Source: Legionella santicrucis
Lineage (GTDB): Bacteria; Pseudomonadota; Gammaproteobacteria; Legionellales; Legionellaceae
Assembly: GCF_001468135.1 (NCBI RefSeq)
Contig: NZ_LNYU01000009.1
Location: forward strand, 1 to 58,784
Length of the DNA stretch: 58,784 nucleotides
Reading direction: 5' to 3'
A program made the position numbers and the translations under genes. Below the pieces are notes generated by a model. That model had not been told where the DNA came from. It did no database searches and saw only the letters and a program-made list of their open reading frames with translations. This document shows, piece by piece, positions 17,831 through 25,615 of the stretch. The stretch's first letter is position 1. Each line of letters starts with the position of its first letter.

Positions 17831-18025
17831 TTACTTAATTAATCCAGAAGTGGCCAACATATAGATTAGTTGGGGCGTGGTTTTGCAATTAAAGCTTGTT
17901 TTTAAGTCGCTGAGTCGATAGAGAATGTATCTTTTTGATTTTTTTGTATCTTCCGCAATGTCATTAACATGGCTGCCGTTTATTATCATTTTAATAATTT
18001 GGCTATCTACATGATCTATTACCAT
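17831..18025 (-). CDS. Small GerE/LuxR-type helix-turn-helix regulator
   Basis: A 64-residue protein that is little more than one DNA-binding domain. IIKMIINGSHVNDIAEDTKK and KTTPQLIYMLATSGLIK align with the LuxR C-terminal pattern, in which a recognition helix is followed by a (T/R)xxQLxxxAxxxGLI tail. There is no receiver or ligand-binding domain. It is divergent from the biosynthetic cluster starting at 18210 with 184 bases between, so regulation of that cluster is a natural guess. Basic residues KKSKR mark the turn before the recognition helix. Confidence 0.7.
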   Translation of the reverse strand: MVIDHVDSQIIKMIINGSHVNDIAEDTKKSKRYILYRLSDLKTSFNCKTTPQLIYMLATSGLIK

Positions 18026-18209
18026 TTAAAACTCCGTTTTCATCTAAAAATGCATTCCAAGTAACATAATTTATAACTTGAAACACATTAATGCAATAAA
18101 AATAATTGTTTTTACTAATAAATTTTATTACATGAAATACGGGTTCATTGAATACCCTCATATTCTCTTGTATGATTCATTTATTAATAGGATTTTATAT
18201 TGATGCCAT

Positions 18210-19472
18210 ATGAGTGAATTATCGTGGGATAAGATAAAAGGGGATATAGCTCGGATAAATAAACGCCTCTATGAAATATTAGAGACCATAGATGGTATTC
18301 AAAATATGCTTTTTACTGTACTTGAATATCAATATGGACAAATCATTGCAGATGAACATTATTTTTATTTACCAAATACTGGTGGCAAGCTATCAGCAGT
18401 TCCTTTCTCAATGGTATTAGAAAAAAATCTGGAAATGTTTATTGAGTTTAAAGGGAAGTCAAGTACACACCAAATCTATAAAGAAGGTGATTTTTTAAGT
18501 GTAAGTTCACTTTATAATGCTTCAAATACTCATCATCCTACCGATATATTACAAATATCATCGGGTGCGAGGAATACATTCTTGCTTTGTCCTGTGGCGG
18601 ATTCAAGGCCTCATGCTAGTTTAGAAAAGTATTTTAAGGCGGATATTCCAGTCCCAGATGATCTGGGAAATCATTATTTAACCTTCAAAAGCTTATGTGA
18701 TGCGGCTAATTGTAATTGGCGTTCAAGATTATTGGTATTTCCTTCTGAAATTGTAACCTCAATAAAAGAAAATAAATTACCTACTCTTTTAAGTTTAGTG
18801 ATGGAGTTTGACTCTAATCAGACAGGATATTATGCAAATCTACCTTTTTATAATTATCTAATGGCTTATGTACGAGCAAATAATCCCGAAATATCTCAAA
18901 ATGAATTCACTAATAATGCGATTAGTCAATTAATTACCATAGGAACAGGACAAGTTCCTGGCTATGGATTGGCTGTAGGTGATGATTTGCTACCCTTAGA
19001 TTTTATTGTTGACGTGTATCGCAACATATATAAATCCAAATACACTCCCTTTGTTATGGAGCCTGTTCATTTTGATAAAAATAAGAACGATCCTGTTTTT
19101 TATTCAATACTCAAAGAAGAAATGGCTTTCAAACCAACATCATTTTCAAATAAACCACAACGCTGTGAATTAATATACGATACTTACTTACAATATTCGG
19201 ATCATATAAATAAATTAGGTCATTTCAAGAGTACTCCGTTTTTTGAAAGTGCTACAAATCTGGATTTAACGCTTTTTCATGAAAAAAATAACCAAGTGAC
19301 TAATAACCTATTTAAGTTGCCTAGAGACACAATTTTTTCTTACGATCCTCGGTTTTTAGAAGTAACTGAAAAGCTTGGTTATTCAGTTGAGCAGTTTCCT
19401 TCGAAAACAACATTTTTAGTAGGATGTTTTGGTATTAAATACAATGAAAATAAAGAAACTGTTATGCATTGA
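18210..19472 (+). CDS. Unknown 420-residue protein, first gene of the YcaO-TfuA cluster
   Basis: A soluble protein with an N-terminal helical segment (KGDIARINKRLYEILETIDG) followed by mixed alpha/beta sequence. There is no signal peptide or membrane helix and no family I recognise. Possible functional residues occur in ISSGARNTFLLCPVADSRPH and GTGQVPGYGLAVGDDLLPLD. It overlaps the ATP-grasp gene, so the two are coupled. Likely roles are a substrate-binding, acyl-transfer or modification partner of the ligase; all are guesses. The start ATG at 18210 has only a weak upstream AGGATT; the preceding ATG in another frame is soon stopped. Confidence 0.85.
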   Translation: MSELSWDKIKGDIARINKRLYEILETIDGIQNMLFTVLEYQYGQIIADEHYFYLPNTGGKLSAVPFSMVLEKNLEMFIEFKGKSSTHQIYKEGDFLSVSSLYNASNTHHPTDILQISSGARNTFLLCPVADSRPHASLEKYFKADIPVPDDLGNHYLTFKSLCDAANCNWRSRLLVFPSEIVTSIKENKLPTLLSLVMEFDSNQTGYYANLPFYNYLMAYVRANNPEISQNEFTNNAISQLITIGTGQVPGYGLAVGDDLLPLDFIVDVYRNIYKSKYTPFVMEPVHFDKNKNDPVFYSILKEEMAFKPTSFSNKPQRCELIYDTYLQYSDHINKLGHFKSTPFFESATNLDLTLFHEKNNQVTNNLFKLPRDTIFSYDPRFLEVTEKLGYSVEQFPSKTTFLVGCFGIKYNENKETVMH

Positions 19473-20607
19473 TACCCTTCAGGATTATGAACTAATTGGT
19501 TGTGATCAACTCGTTCAATTAGGGATTTCTCCCATTTTTTTGATTAAAGATGCATCTAAGTTTGTTAAAAACAGAGAAAATGTATTAGTAAGCTCATTTT
19601 CATTTGAAGATCTACTAGCTATTTGTGATTCGATTCGCCCTGATTATATAGTCTGTTTTTCGGAAGATATGTTTGTTGATATAGCAAAAGTCAGGGAAAA
19701 TCTAAATATTGCAGGTATGGGCTTGAATACATCGATGCTATTAAGTCATAAAGATCTTATGTATCAAAAATTGGATGGTCTATTTTCATATCCTAAAACA
19801 ACTACATTGATTGAATCTTCCAACCTAAAATCAATCAAAGAAAAGATAGGTGTACAAGAGATATTTATTAAACCTATTAATTCCTCTGGTTCTTATGAGA
19901 CATATCATATTAAAACCGAGGAGGAGTTTTGTAATTTTATAACTAATAAGAAAGAGAGTGACGAAAATTATATAGCTCAGGCTTATGTAGCAGATGATTT
20001 ATACCATTCAGAATTGGCAGTATTTGATGGGCATATATTATTTGTAGAAGCTAGAAAATATACTCATCCAAATCATTTAATGGTCAGTAAAAATTTACCT
20101 ATATTTAGTCTGAATATTTTAGATGCACATCAGAGAAAATTGATTTTAGATGCTTCAGTTAAGGTGTGCCAGTTATTAGAATTCAATAACGGGATACTTC
20201 ACACTGAGTTTTTCATGAATGAGGATGGTTATATTCAATTTATTGAAACCAATGCTAGACCTCCAGGTATTGGTCTTAATAAGTTATACCAGAAGAAATA
20301 CTCCATAAGCCTTGAAACAATTTTATGTTGTATAGTTTGTGGAGTTGAACCTCCTCGTTTAGTAAAGAATAAAAGCCATTATGTTTGTGGTTATTTTCCT
20401 AGAAAGAACGGTGTTATAAAAAAAATTAATAAGCCTGAACTTTCTGTACAAAATGAGTGGACACTTTTTGTTAGGCCTGATGATACAAGCGAGCAAATGG
20501 CGCATATGTCTAAGTCGGCGATGGTGATTTGTTGGGACGACTCTATTACTGAAATAAATCAAACAGGAAACTTTCTGGCAGAGCAAGATATTGTAGAAAT
20601 ATATTAA
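19444..20607 (+). CDS. ATP-grasp ligase
   Basis: About 387 residues of the carboxylate-amine ligase (ATP-grasp) fold, which forms amide bonds through an acyl-phosphate. FIKPINSSGSYETYHI near residue 145 holds the ATP-binding lysine and flexible loop; LHTEFFMNEDGYIQFIETNA and RPPG near residue 255 hold the metal-binding Glu and Asn. The ATG at 19444 overlaps the previous gene by 29 bases; a TTG at 19429 in the same frame is an alternative with a closer AGGA. In this cluster it may join amino acids or an amine to the scaffold that is later sulfur-modified. The substrate is unknown. Confidence 0.88.
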   Translation: MKIKKLLCIDTLQDYELIGCDQLVQLGISPIFLIKDASKFVKNRENVLVSSFSFEDLLAICDSIRPDYIVCFSEDMFVDIAKVRENLNIAGMGLNTSMLLSHKDLMYQKLDGLFSYPKTTTLIESSNLKSIKEKIGVQEIFIKPINSSGSYETYHIKTEEEFCNFITNKKESDENYIAQAYVADDLYHSELAVFDGHILFVEARKYTHPNHLMVSKNLPIFSLNILDAHQRKLILDASVKVCQLLEFNNGILHTEFFMNEDGYIQFIETNARPPGIGLNKLYQKKYSISLETILCCIVCGVEPPRLVKNKSHYVCGYFPRKNGVIKKINKPELSVQNEWTLFVRPDDTSEQMAHMSKSAMVICWDDSITEINQTGNFLAEQDIVEIY

Positions 20608-20615
20608 TTCTAAAA

Positions 20616-20711
20616 ATGGATTATAGCCTCATTTTGGCTGCTGATGAGTTTTTAGTAAGGTCTTTAAACAGTTGTTCGTTCATATTTTCGTCACAATTGT
20701 TAAAAATATAA
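20616..20711 (+). CDS. Possible 31-residue peptide between ATP-grasp and sulfur-carrier genes
   Basis: A short frame starting eight bases after the ATP-grasp stop reads MDYSLILAADEFLVRSLNSC followed by 11 residues to a TAA. It lies in the only sizeable gap (about 150 bases) inside the cluster. No good ribosome-binding site precedes it, and a frame this short is expected by chance, so coding is doubtful. It is listed because a precursor peptide would be expected near a YcaO-TfuA pair if the product is ribosomal. Confidence 0.2.
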   Translation: MDYSLILAADEFLVRSLNSCSFIFSSQLLKI

Positions 20712-20756
20712 ATAAATTATATATGTCGTTTATAAAAAAATCTACGGGTTATAAGA

Positions 20757-21008
20757 ATGCATGAATATCAATTAATAGAGTTTAATTCAGATAGAAAACA
20801 AATCCAATTGGTTTCCAATAAATCAAATTTGCAACAAGTATTAGCAGAATTTTATAAAGAAAATTTTGAAAAGATGTTTGACGAAAGTGGTTGTTCAAAG
20901 GGATACATTTCCGTATTTGTTAACTCAGGACAGATCTCATCCATTAAAGACATCACTCTTAACCCTAATGATCAGGTGTGTATTGTAACTTCTATTTCAG
21001 GAGGGTAG
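20757..21008 (+). CDS. Ubiquitin-like sulfur-carrier protein (MoaD/ThiS-like)
   Basis: An 83-residue beta-grasp protein ending VTSISGG, with the C-terminal Gly-Gly needed for adenylation and thiocarboxylate formation. NPNDQVCIVTSISGG matches the final strand of MoaD/ThiS proteins (usually DxVxIxPPxSGG). Four bases separate its stop from the E1-like gene, and the AGGAGGG that encodes the Gly-Gly end also serves as ribosome-binding site for the E1 gene, tying the two together. It should receive sulfur from the E1/rhodanese protein and hand it to the YcaO-TfuA step; the delivery target is inferred. Confidence 0.9.
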   Translation: MHEYQLIEFNSDRKQIQLVSNKSNLQQVLAEFYKENFEKMFDESGCSKGYISVFVNSGQISSIKDITLNPNDQVCIVTSISGG

Positions 21009-21012
21009 TAGA

Positions 21013-22035
21013 GTGGATAGATACAAACGCCAAATTTCTGTTATTGGAGAGCAAGGTCAAAAACTTATAAATAATGCAACAATCATGATTGTTGGGCTTG
21101 GCGGTATTGGAAGTCCAGTTGCTCAATATCTTGCTGCAGTGGGTATTGGAAAGTTAATTCTTGTCGATTATGATAATGTAGAACTTTCTAACTTGCATAG
21201 ACAGATTTTATTTAATGAAGCCGATATTGGGTGTTATAAAGCCGAAAAAGCGAAAGATGTTTTAAGTAAAATTAATAAAAATGTGGTTATAGAGGCGTAC
21301 ACTAAAAAATTTGATCTAGATTTTGGCTATTCTTTAGTGTCAGATGTAGACTTGATCATCGATGGTACAGATAATTTTGAAACGAGATACCTTATTAACG
21401 ATATTTGTGTTTTAAAGAAAAAAGTATTTATCAGCTGTAGTATTTTGGTCAGTATCATTCAGCTTGCTTTATTTGATACAAAGCACCTTTGTTATCGTTG
21501 TCTATACCCTAATCCACCACCTATAGGTGTAATACCTAATTGTTCTGAAGCGGGTGTGTTAGGCACTGTGACAGGAATAGCAGGAACCATGGCTGCTAAT
21601 CTTGCGTTAAATTATTTACTCAAGATAGAGAATGAGAAAGTATCACAGATACGAATAATAGATGCAAAAAACTTCAACATCTCTTCCATGCCCATAAAGC
21701 AAAATAATAACTGTTTTGCATGTAAACAAAGAAAAATCAGCTTAGGGTATCTGCAAAATCAAAACGCTGATTATGGAATTTCCTTGGAGCAACTTGATAA
21801 AACCAAGCATTTTCTGGTTGATATAAGGCAAAAAGAAGAACGAGAGATTGCTAAGTTAGATGATGATCTATTTTTTCCTATAAAAGAAAATACTGATTAT
21901 TCGTTTTTCTTATCCTATAAAGATAAAAAGTTGGTATTTTATTGTGCATCAGGATATCGAAGTAAATTGTTTGTATCAGAACTTAGAACCTTAGGCATTG
22001 ATGCCTATTATCTTAATGAAAGGCTTTCTAAATGA
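21013..22035 (+). CDS. E1-like adenylyltransferase fused to a rhodanese domain (MoeB/ThiF type)
   Basis: Encodes 340 residues starting at GTG. The Rossmann ATP-binding GLGGIGSPVAQYLAAVG lies near residue 28, LSNLHRQILFNEADIG supplies the conserved Arg near residue 66, and PNCSEAGVLGTVTGI matches MoeB. The zinc cysteines are C160/C163 and C234/C237. A shortened rhodanese domain begins near residue 262 with an active-site loop CASGYRS (Cys311). The protein should adenylate the Gly-Gly tail of the upstream carrier and load it with persulfide sulfur, as in Uba4/MOCS3-type fusions. The last four bases overlap the YcaO gene. Confidence 0.92.
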   Translation: MDRYKRQISVIGEQGQKLINNATIMIVGLGGIGSPVAQYLAAVGIGKLILVDYDNVELSNLHRQILFNEADIGCYKAEKAKDVLSKINKNVVIEAYTKKFDLDFGYSLVSDVDLIIDGTDNFETRYLINDICVLKKKVFISCSILVSIIQLALFDTKHLCYRCLYPNPPPIGVIPNCSEAGVLGTVTGIAGTMAANLALNYLLKIENEKVSQIRIIDAKNFNISSMPIKQNNNCFACKQRKISLGYLQNQNADYGISLEQLDKTKHFLVDIRQKEEREIAKLDDDLFFPIKENTDYSFFLSYKDKKLVFYCASGYRSKLFVSELRTLGIDAYYLNERLSK

Positions 22036-23093
22036 TTTTTGAGCAGACAGAAACGTCTTTAAGAGCTCGCAATTACGGCGAAACACTAAGCGTATTGTCT
22101 CATTTCAAAAAACTGGCAGGAATTACACGATTAGCTGATTTAACCCATTTGGATTACACAGCGCTACCTGTTTATACTGCAATAAGGCCTAGAGCAAAAT
22201 CGTTAACTACGAGTCAAGGAAAAGGATTTACAAAAGAAGCGGCTCAGTGCTCGGCATTGATGGAGTCTATTGAAGTATATTTTGCTGAAGAATTAGTCCC
22301 ACAAGTAACTAATAAGTCAGAGCTTGAGTTAGTTCAAGATAAGGCTGTTTTTTTACCAATAAATCATCTTTCAAAGTCAGTACATTGTATAGATTTATCA
22401 AGACCAATGAATTGGGTACAAGCTGAATTAGTATTTGCAGAAAAAACCATTCTCGTACCTTTTGCTGAGTACTCACTAAATTCTTATTTGCCGGAAGTGT
22501 TGATTTACTCTCCTGATACAACCGGACTTGTGGGGGGAAATAATTATAAAGAAGCCCTTTTACATGGTATTCTAGAGGTGATAGAACGACAAAATGCGCA
22601 ACAGATCTCTGAGATCGCTTTTGTTAATGGCAAAATGGTCAAAAATATAACAGAAAAATTTGATTGTCATATTTACTTTCATGAAAATATTTATGAAATT
22701 CCTTCATTTGAGGTATTGATTAAATCAAAGAATCCTTTTGAAAATCAAATCCTATTTAAAGGAGGTGGATGTCATCTCAATAAACAAATAGCTTTAAATC
22801 GTGCACTAACTGAGGCCATTCAATCGCGAGTAACCACAATAGCAGGCTCCCGCGATGATTTGATTCATACTAAGTATGATTTTAAAACTAGTGAGTTTCC
22901 TGTAGTCATAGATAAAAAGGGGTTTGCTGAATTACCCAATTATTCGGTAGAGACGATAGAAGCTGCCCTTTGGTCGCTGTTTGAAAAGATTAAGGGGAAG
23001 AATCAGGATATTTTAGTTTATAAATACTATGACAAAGAAATATGCATTTTAAAAGTAAAACTAATTTCTATGGATTTGATAAACCATGTATGA
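22032..23093 (+). CDS. YcaO-domain ATP-dependent amide-activating enzyme
   Basis: A 353-residue YcaO protein. The ATP/Mg sites are visible as SQGKGFTKEAAQCSALMESIE near residue 62 (quoted by its key residues Ser-Gln-Gly-Lys-Gly and the Glu pair), TTGLVGGNNYKEALLHGILE near residue 163 and NRALTEAIQSR near residue 257. YcaO enzymes phosphorylate a backbone amide so a nucleophile (Cys, Ser or sulfide) can attack. The C-terminus (KVKLISMDLINHV) lacks the PxPxP tail typical of azoline-forming YcaOs, which with the adjacent TfuA favours thioamide formation. It overlaps both neighbours by 4 and 8 bases. Confidence 0.92.
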   Translation: MIFEQTETSLRARNYGETLSVLSHFKKLAGITRLADLTHLDYTALPVYTAIRPRAKSLTTSQGKGFTKEAAQCSALMESIEVYFAEELVPQVTNKSELELVQDKAVFLPINHLSKSVHCIDLSRPMNWVQAELVFAEKTILVPFAEYSLNSYLPEVLIYSPDTTGLVGGNNYKEALLHGILEVIERQNAQQISEIAFVNGKMVKNITEKFDCHIYFHENIYEIPSFEVLIKSKNPFENQILFKGGGCHLNKQIALNRALTEAIQSRVTTIAGSRDDLIHTKYDFKTSEFPVVIDKKGFAELPNYSVETIEAALWSLFEKIKGKNQDILVYKYYDKEICILKVKLISMDLINHV

Positions 23094-24120
23094 AACAGTA
23101 GTTTTCTTAGAAACTTCGTTAACTCATCAAGAGGCGATACATCTACTTCCCAATGCAACGTATTTGCCTTCAATCAAAAAGGGAGATGTGCTTAAGGCAA
23201 TAAAAGAAGGGTACAAACGGATTGTTATCATCGATGGAAATTTTTCCTGGGTTCCTTCTGTGTGGCATAAAGAAATATTAACAGCATTAGACTACGGTAT
23301 TGAGGTTTGGGGTTCGGCTTCAATGGGTGCTTTGAGAGCAGCGGAGCTGAATGCTTTTGGCATGAGGGGGCATGGACGTATATATGAGATGTATAAGAAT
23401 GAAGAAGTAGATGGTGACGATGAAGTAGCTATTGCTTATTCTAAATTCAATAACGTGCAAACTATTCCTTTGATCAATATCCGCCTAACGCTTGAACGAC
23501 TAAATAGTATTAATAATGAAACTGTTTTAAATTCAATACGATCCATTTTTTATGCTGAAAGAACCTGGGAGAAAATTGCTCAACACGTGTCAGAAGATCT
23601 TTATCATTTGATTAAATCTAATTATATAGACGCAAAAAAAGAGGATGCAAAGTCGTTATTGCTTTCCTTAAATCAACAACACATTCTTTTTACGGTTTCT
23701 GATTTAAATAGAAAAAAAAGAGAGTTTACTCTTTTTGAAAAAAAATTAATTGAGTCTACTTTGTCTCCTGTTTGGTTGCGTGCTCCTATGCATGAGCAGA
23801 CAGAATGTTCAGCTTCTCTACAGAGGGCGGAAAATATTCTTAAATTACTATCAATTCCTGAAACAAAAAAGAATAGGATCCGTTATCAATACTTACTGTC
23901 TCTTCTTGATCAACAAACGTATGCAATTACAGAATACGAGCTTATATATCAAGTCGAACAATTTAGAGAGGAGCATAATTTGTTAAAAGGAGAGGATTTT
24001 TTTAACTGGTTAAAGGACATGGGATTGCATGAGTCTAACCTAGAACAACTCTTTATCGATTATGTAAAACTGATGAAACATTTGATAATTACCTATGATT
24101 ACAATAGTTACTTTAATTAG
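23086..24120 (+). CDS. TfuA-like protein, partner of the YcaO enzyme
   Basis: Encodes 344 residues. The core TfuA motif VWGSASMGALRAAELNAFGM near residue 75, followed by GRIYEMYKNEEVDGDDEVAI, is the family signature. The N-terminal alpha/beta part includes VVFLETSLTHQEA. TfuA proteins accompany YcaO enzymes that make thioamides (trifolitoxin locus, methanogen McrA, thiovarsolin) and are thought to help bring or hydrolyse the sulfur donor. The C-terminal about 200 residues are helical and less conserved. It is the last gene of the run; 114 bases follow to the next possible gene, with a palindrome in the gap. Confidence 0.92.
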   Translation: MYETVVFLETSLTHQEAIHLLPNATYLPSIKKGDVLKAIKEGYKRIVIIDGNFSWVPSVWHKEILTALDYGIEVWGSASMGALRAAELNAFGMRGHGRIYEMYKNEEVDGDDEVAIAYSKFNNVQTIPLINIRLTLERLNSINNETVLNSIRSIFYAERTWEKIAQHVSEDLYHLIKSNYIDAKKEDAKSLLLSLNQQHILFTVSDLNRKKREFTLFEKKLIESTLSPVWLRAPMHEQTECSASLQRAENILKLLSIPETKKNRIRYQYLLSLLDQQTYAITEYELIYQVEQFREEHNLLKGEDFFNWLKDMGLHESNLEQLFIDYVKLMKHLIITYDYNSYFN

Positions 24121-24164
24121 CCTATTCATTCTAAAAAAATATTTTCACTTTTTTCATATCCTTG

Positions 24165-24174
24165 CACCTAGGTG
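24165..24174. promoter_or_regulatory. CACCTAGGTG palindrome downstream of the TfuA gene
   Basis: A perfect 10-bp palindrome in the 113-base gap before the next small gene. TGCACCT is repeated twelve bases later in direct orientation (about 24177-24183). It may be an operator for the downstream promoter; no function is shown. Confidence 0.25.
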
Positions 24175-24233
24175 AATGCACCTTCATTTAAATGATGGTT
24201 CAATAACCTTTTCGCTTATCAAAATAATCCATT

Positions 24234-24419
24234 ATGACTGTAGAACAAGAAGTATTCGATATTTTAGAGAGTTGTATTTCCTGTTTGCAACAGGCAGCCC
24301 TAAACATAGGTGGCTTTGATTTTGATAAACATGCACAAGCGGCGATATATGCATATTCATTATTAAAAAGGCAGCAGTTGTTTTTAATGTATCCGTTTGA
24401 AAATGAGACAGTACATTAA
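24234..24419 (+). CDS. Small 61-residue protein after the TfuA gene, function unknown
   Basis: Reads MTVEQEVFDILESCISCLQQ followed by a hydrophilic, probably helical tail ending MYPFENETVH. It contains CISC near the N-terminus. The frame is complete but there is no strong ribosome-binding site. It could be a small cluster accessory, a peptide substrate of the YcaO pair or an unrelated gene. The C-terminal part lacks the Ser/Thr/Cys-rich core common in azole precursors. From 24420 to 24617 nothing further is recognised. Confidence 0.45.
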   Translation: MTVEQEVFDILESCISCLQQAALNIGGFDFDKHAQAAIYAYSLLKRQQLFLMYPFENETVH

Positions 24420-24617
24420 GGGATATAGCTAATAGATCAGTATGATCGCTTGGACAAAACGAGGTAAAGGCATTCAGATAAATCGAACAAAATTTTTTAA
24501 ATGAATAAATATTTATTCATTAATCGCTAGATTAGAACGCAAAAAAATTAAGAAATTTAAAAAATGGGCATCCTATGATGCTCAGAGGATTTCTTTAACC
24601 AAAAAAAGGAGGATGTG

Positions 24618-24706
24618 ATGCAAGTTGCTCAAGTAATAAATGATTTTAGCCTATATCGGAATTAAATCAGGCAATTACAAATGAGGGAGCTATTTCAAAA
24701 TGTTAG
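24618..24706 (+). pseudogene. Broken 29-residue leader-like gene upstream of the csrA homologue
   Basis: A strong AAAGGAGG precedes ATG at 24618, but the frame MQVAQVINDFSLYRN stops after 15 residues. One added base after the Arg codon restores ELNQAITNEGAISKC, whose TAG overlaps the start of the csrA-like gene by seven bases, as in a coupled pair. I do not recognise the family. It may be an intact 15-residue leader peptide, but the restored overlap makes a one-base loss more likely. Confidence 0.5.
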
Positions 24707-24845
24707 TTCTATCAAGCGAAGAGGGTGAAAGCATCATGATGGGTGACAATGTTTGTATCACTATTCTTAAGAATGTTGACGGCAAAGTTGATGTTGGTAT
24801 ATCTGCCCTACGGGAATGGCTGTTCATAGATTAGAAAGGGGGTAA
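24700..24845 (+). pseudogene. CsrA-family RNA-binding regulator, frameshifted near its end
   Basis: The frame reads MLVLSSEEGESIMMGDNVCI then TILKNVDGKVDVGISA, a clear match to the CsrA pattern (MLxLTRRxGExxxIGDxVxI...V.IGI.AP). After ISA the frame turns into LREWLFID and stops at 24834. One extra C in CCC at 24806-24808 gives APTGMAVHRLERG and a TAA at 24845, restoring the conserved AP..xxVHR tail. CsrA paralogues sit beside type IV secretion and integrative elements in Legionella (lvrC, csrT) and regulate them. Residues after the break include the RNA-binding Arg (VHR), so the present product is probably impaired. Confidence 0.85.
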
Positions 24846-24931
24846 ATATTCGTAATAAAAGCTCTGAAAAATAAAAACGTAATATCAATTTGAATTAAAA
24901 AAGCTGTTTTATTTATATTAAAGGGAAAAAA

Positions 24932-25546
24932 ATGGAAGCTAAATCGGCTTTGGCTTATTGTCAAAAAAAATATGTAAAATCACTAAATGGTCTGAGTGGA
25001 AAGAAAGGAAAACAGATCAATGAATCCTTTCTTGTTTTGGATCAAGAAATAAAGAAGCTCGATCCTATTACTCAAATTAATCTTTATTCAATAACAACTC
25101 AGCTGTTAGAAAGTTTGATAAATGAGCCGCATGATGCGATTAATCCAATTGACGTGTTTAATTTAAGATGCCAATCAATCTTGGGGGCAAAATATAATAG
25201 CTCCTATTATATCGCTCTAGGATTGGCTCTGATTGGTATTGCCTGTGCTGCATTAGTTACAGGAGGTGCCATAGGTATTGGAATCGGAATTTTGGCTGGC
25301 TTGTGGCAAACCCCTCTGATTTATTTAGCATCATTGATGGCTTTTGAAATGCCTGCGCTAGGCGTTGCGGCTCTTAGTGTATCGTTAGGTCTGGGCGTTG
25401 GCTTAGCTTCTGGTTTTTTATTTTTTAAAGAGCCCCAAATAGTCACGGCAAAGAATGATTGCATTGAACTGGTTAAGGAAAGTTATTTAGATGATAACGT
25501 TGATGAAATAGAAAGATCAGCGTTAACTCATGCATTGGATCAATAA
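24932..25546 (+). CDS. Membrane protein with glycine-rich hydrophobic segments, function unknown
   Basis: Encodes 204 residues. A soluble, Lys-rich first 85 residues is followed by three hydrophobic stretches (about 88-125, 128-145 and 148-167), then a short acidic tail (YLDDNVDEIERSALTHALDQ). There is no signal peptide. AAAGGGAAAAAA just before the ATG gives a ribosome-binding site. I do not recognise a family; the layout suits a small inner-membrane or host-membrane-directed protein. It precedes traT and the transfer operon on the same strand. Confidence 0.75.
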   Translation: MEAKSALAYCQKKYVKSLNGLSGKKGKQINESFLVLDQEIKKLDPITQINLYSITTQLLESLINEPHDAINPIDVFNLRCQSILGAKYNSSYYIALGLALIGIACAALVTGGAIGIGIGILAGLWQTPLIYLASLMAFEMPALGVAALSVSLGLGVGLASGFLFFKEPQIVTAKNDCIELVKESYLDDNVDEIERSALTHALDQ

Positions 25547-25615
25547 AGATAAACCGTACTCAAATATGTTTGTTTAAAAAATCATTAATGTATGAAAGGG
25601 TATAAGGATATTAAT

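Noticed and set aside
22032..23093. YcaO as an azoline cyclodehydratase
   Set aside because: There is no PxPxP C-terminus, no fused or separate Ocin-ThiF-type partner and no dehydrogenase; TfuA next to it favours thioamidation instead.
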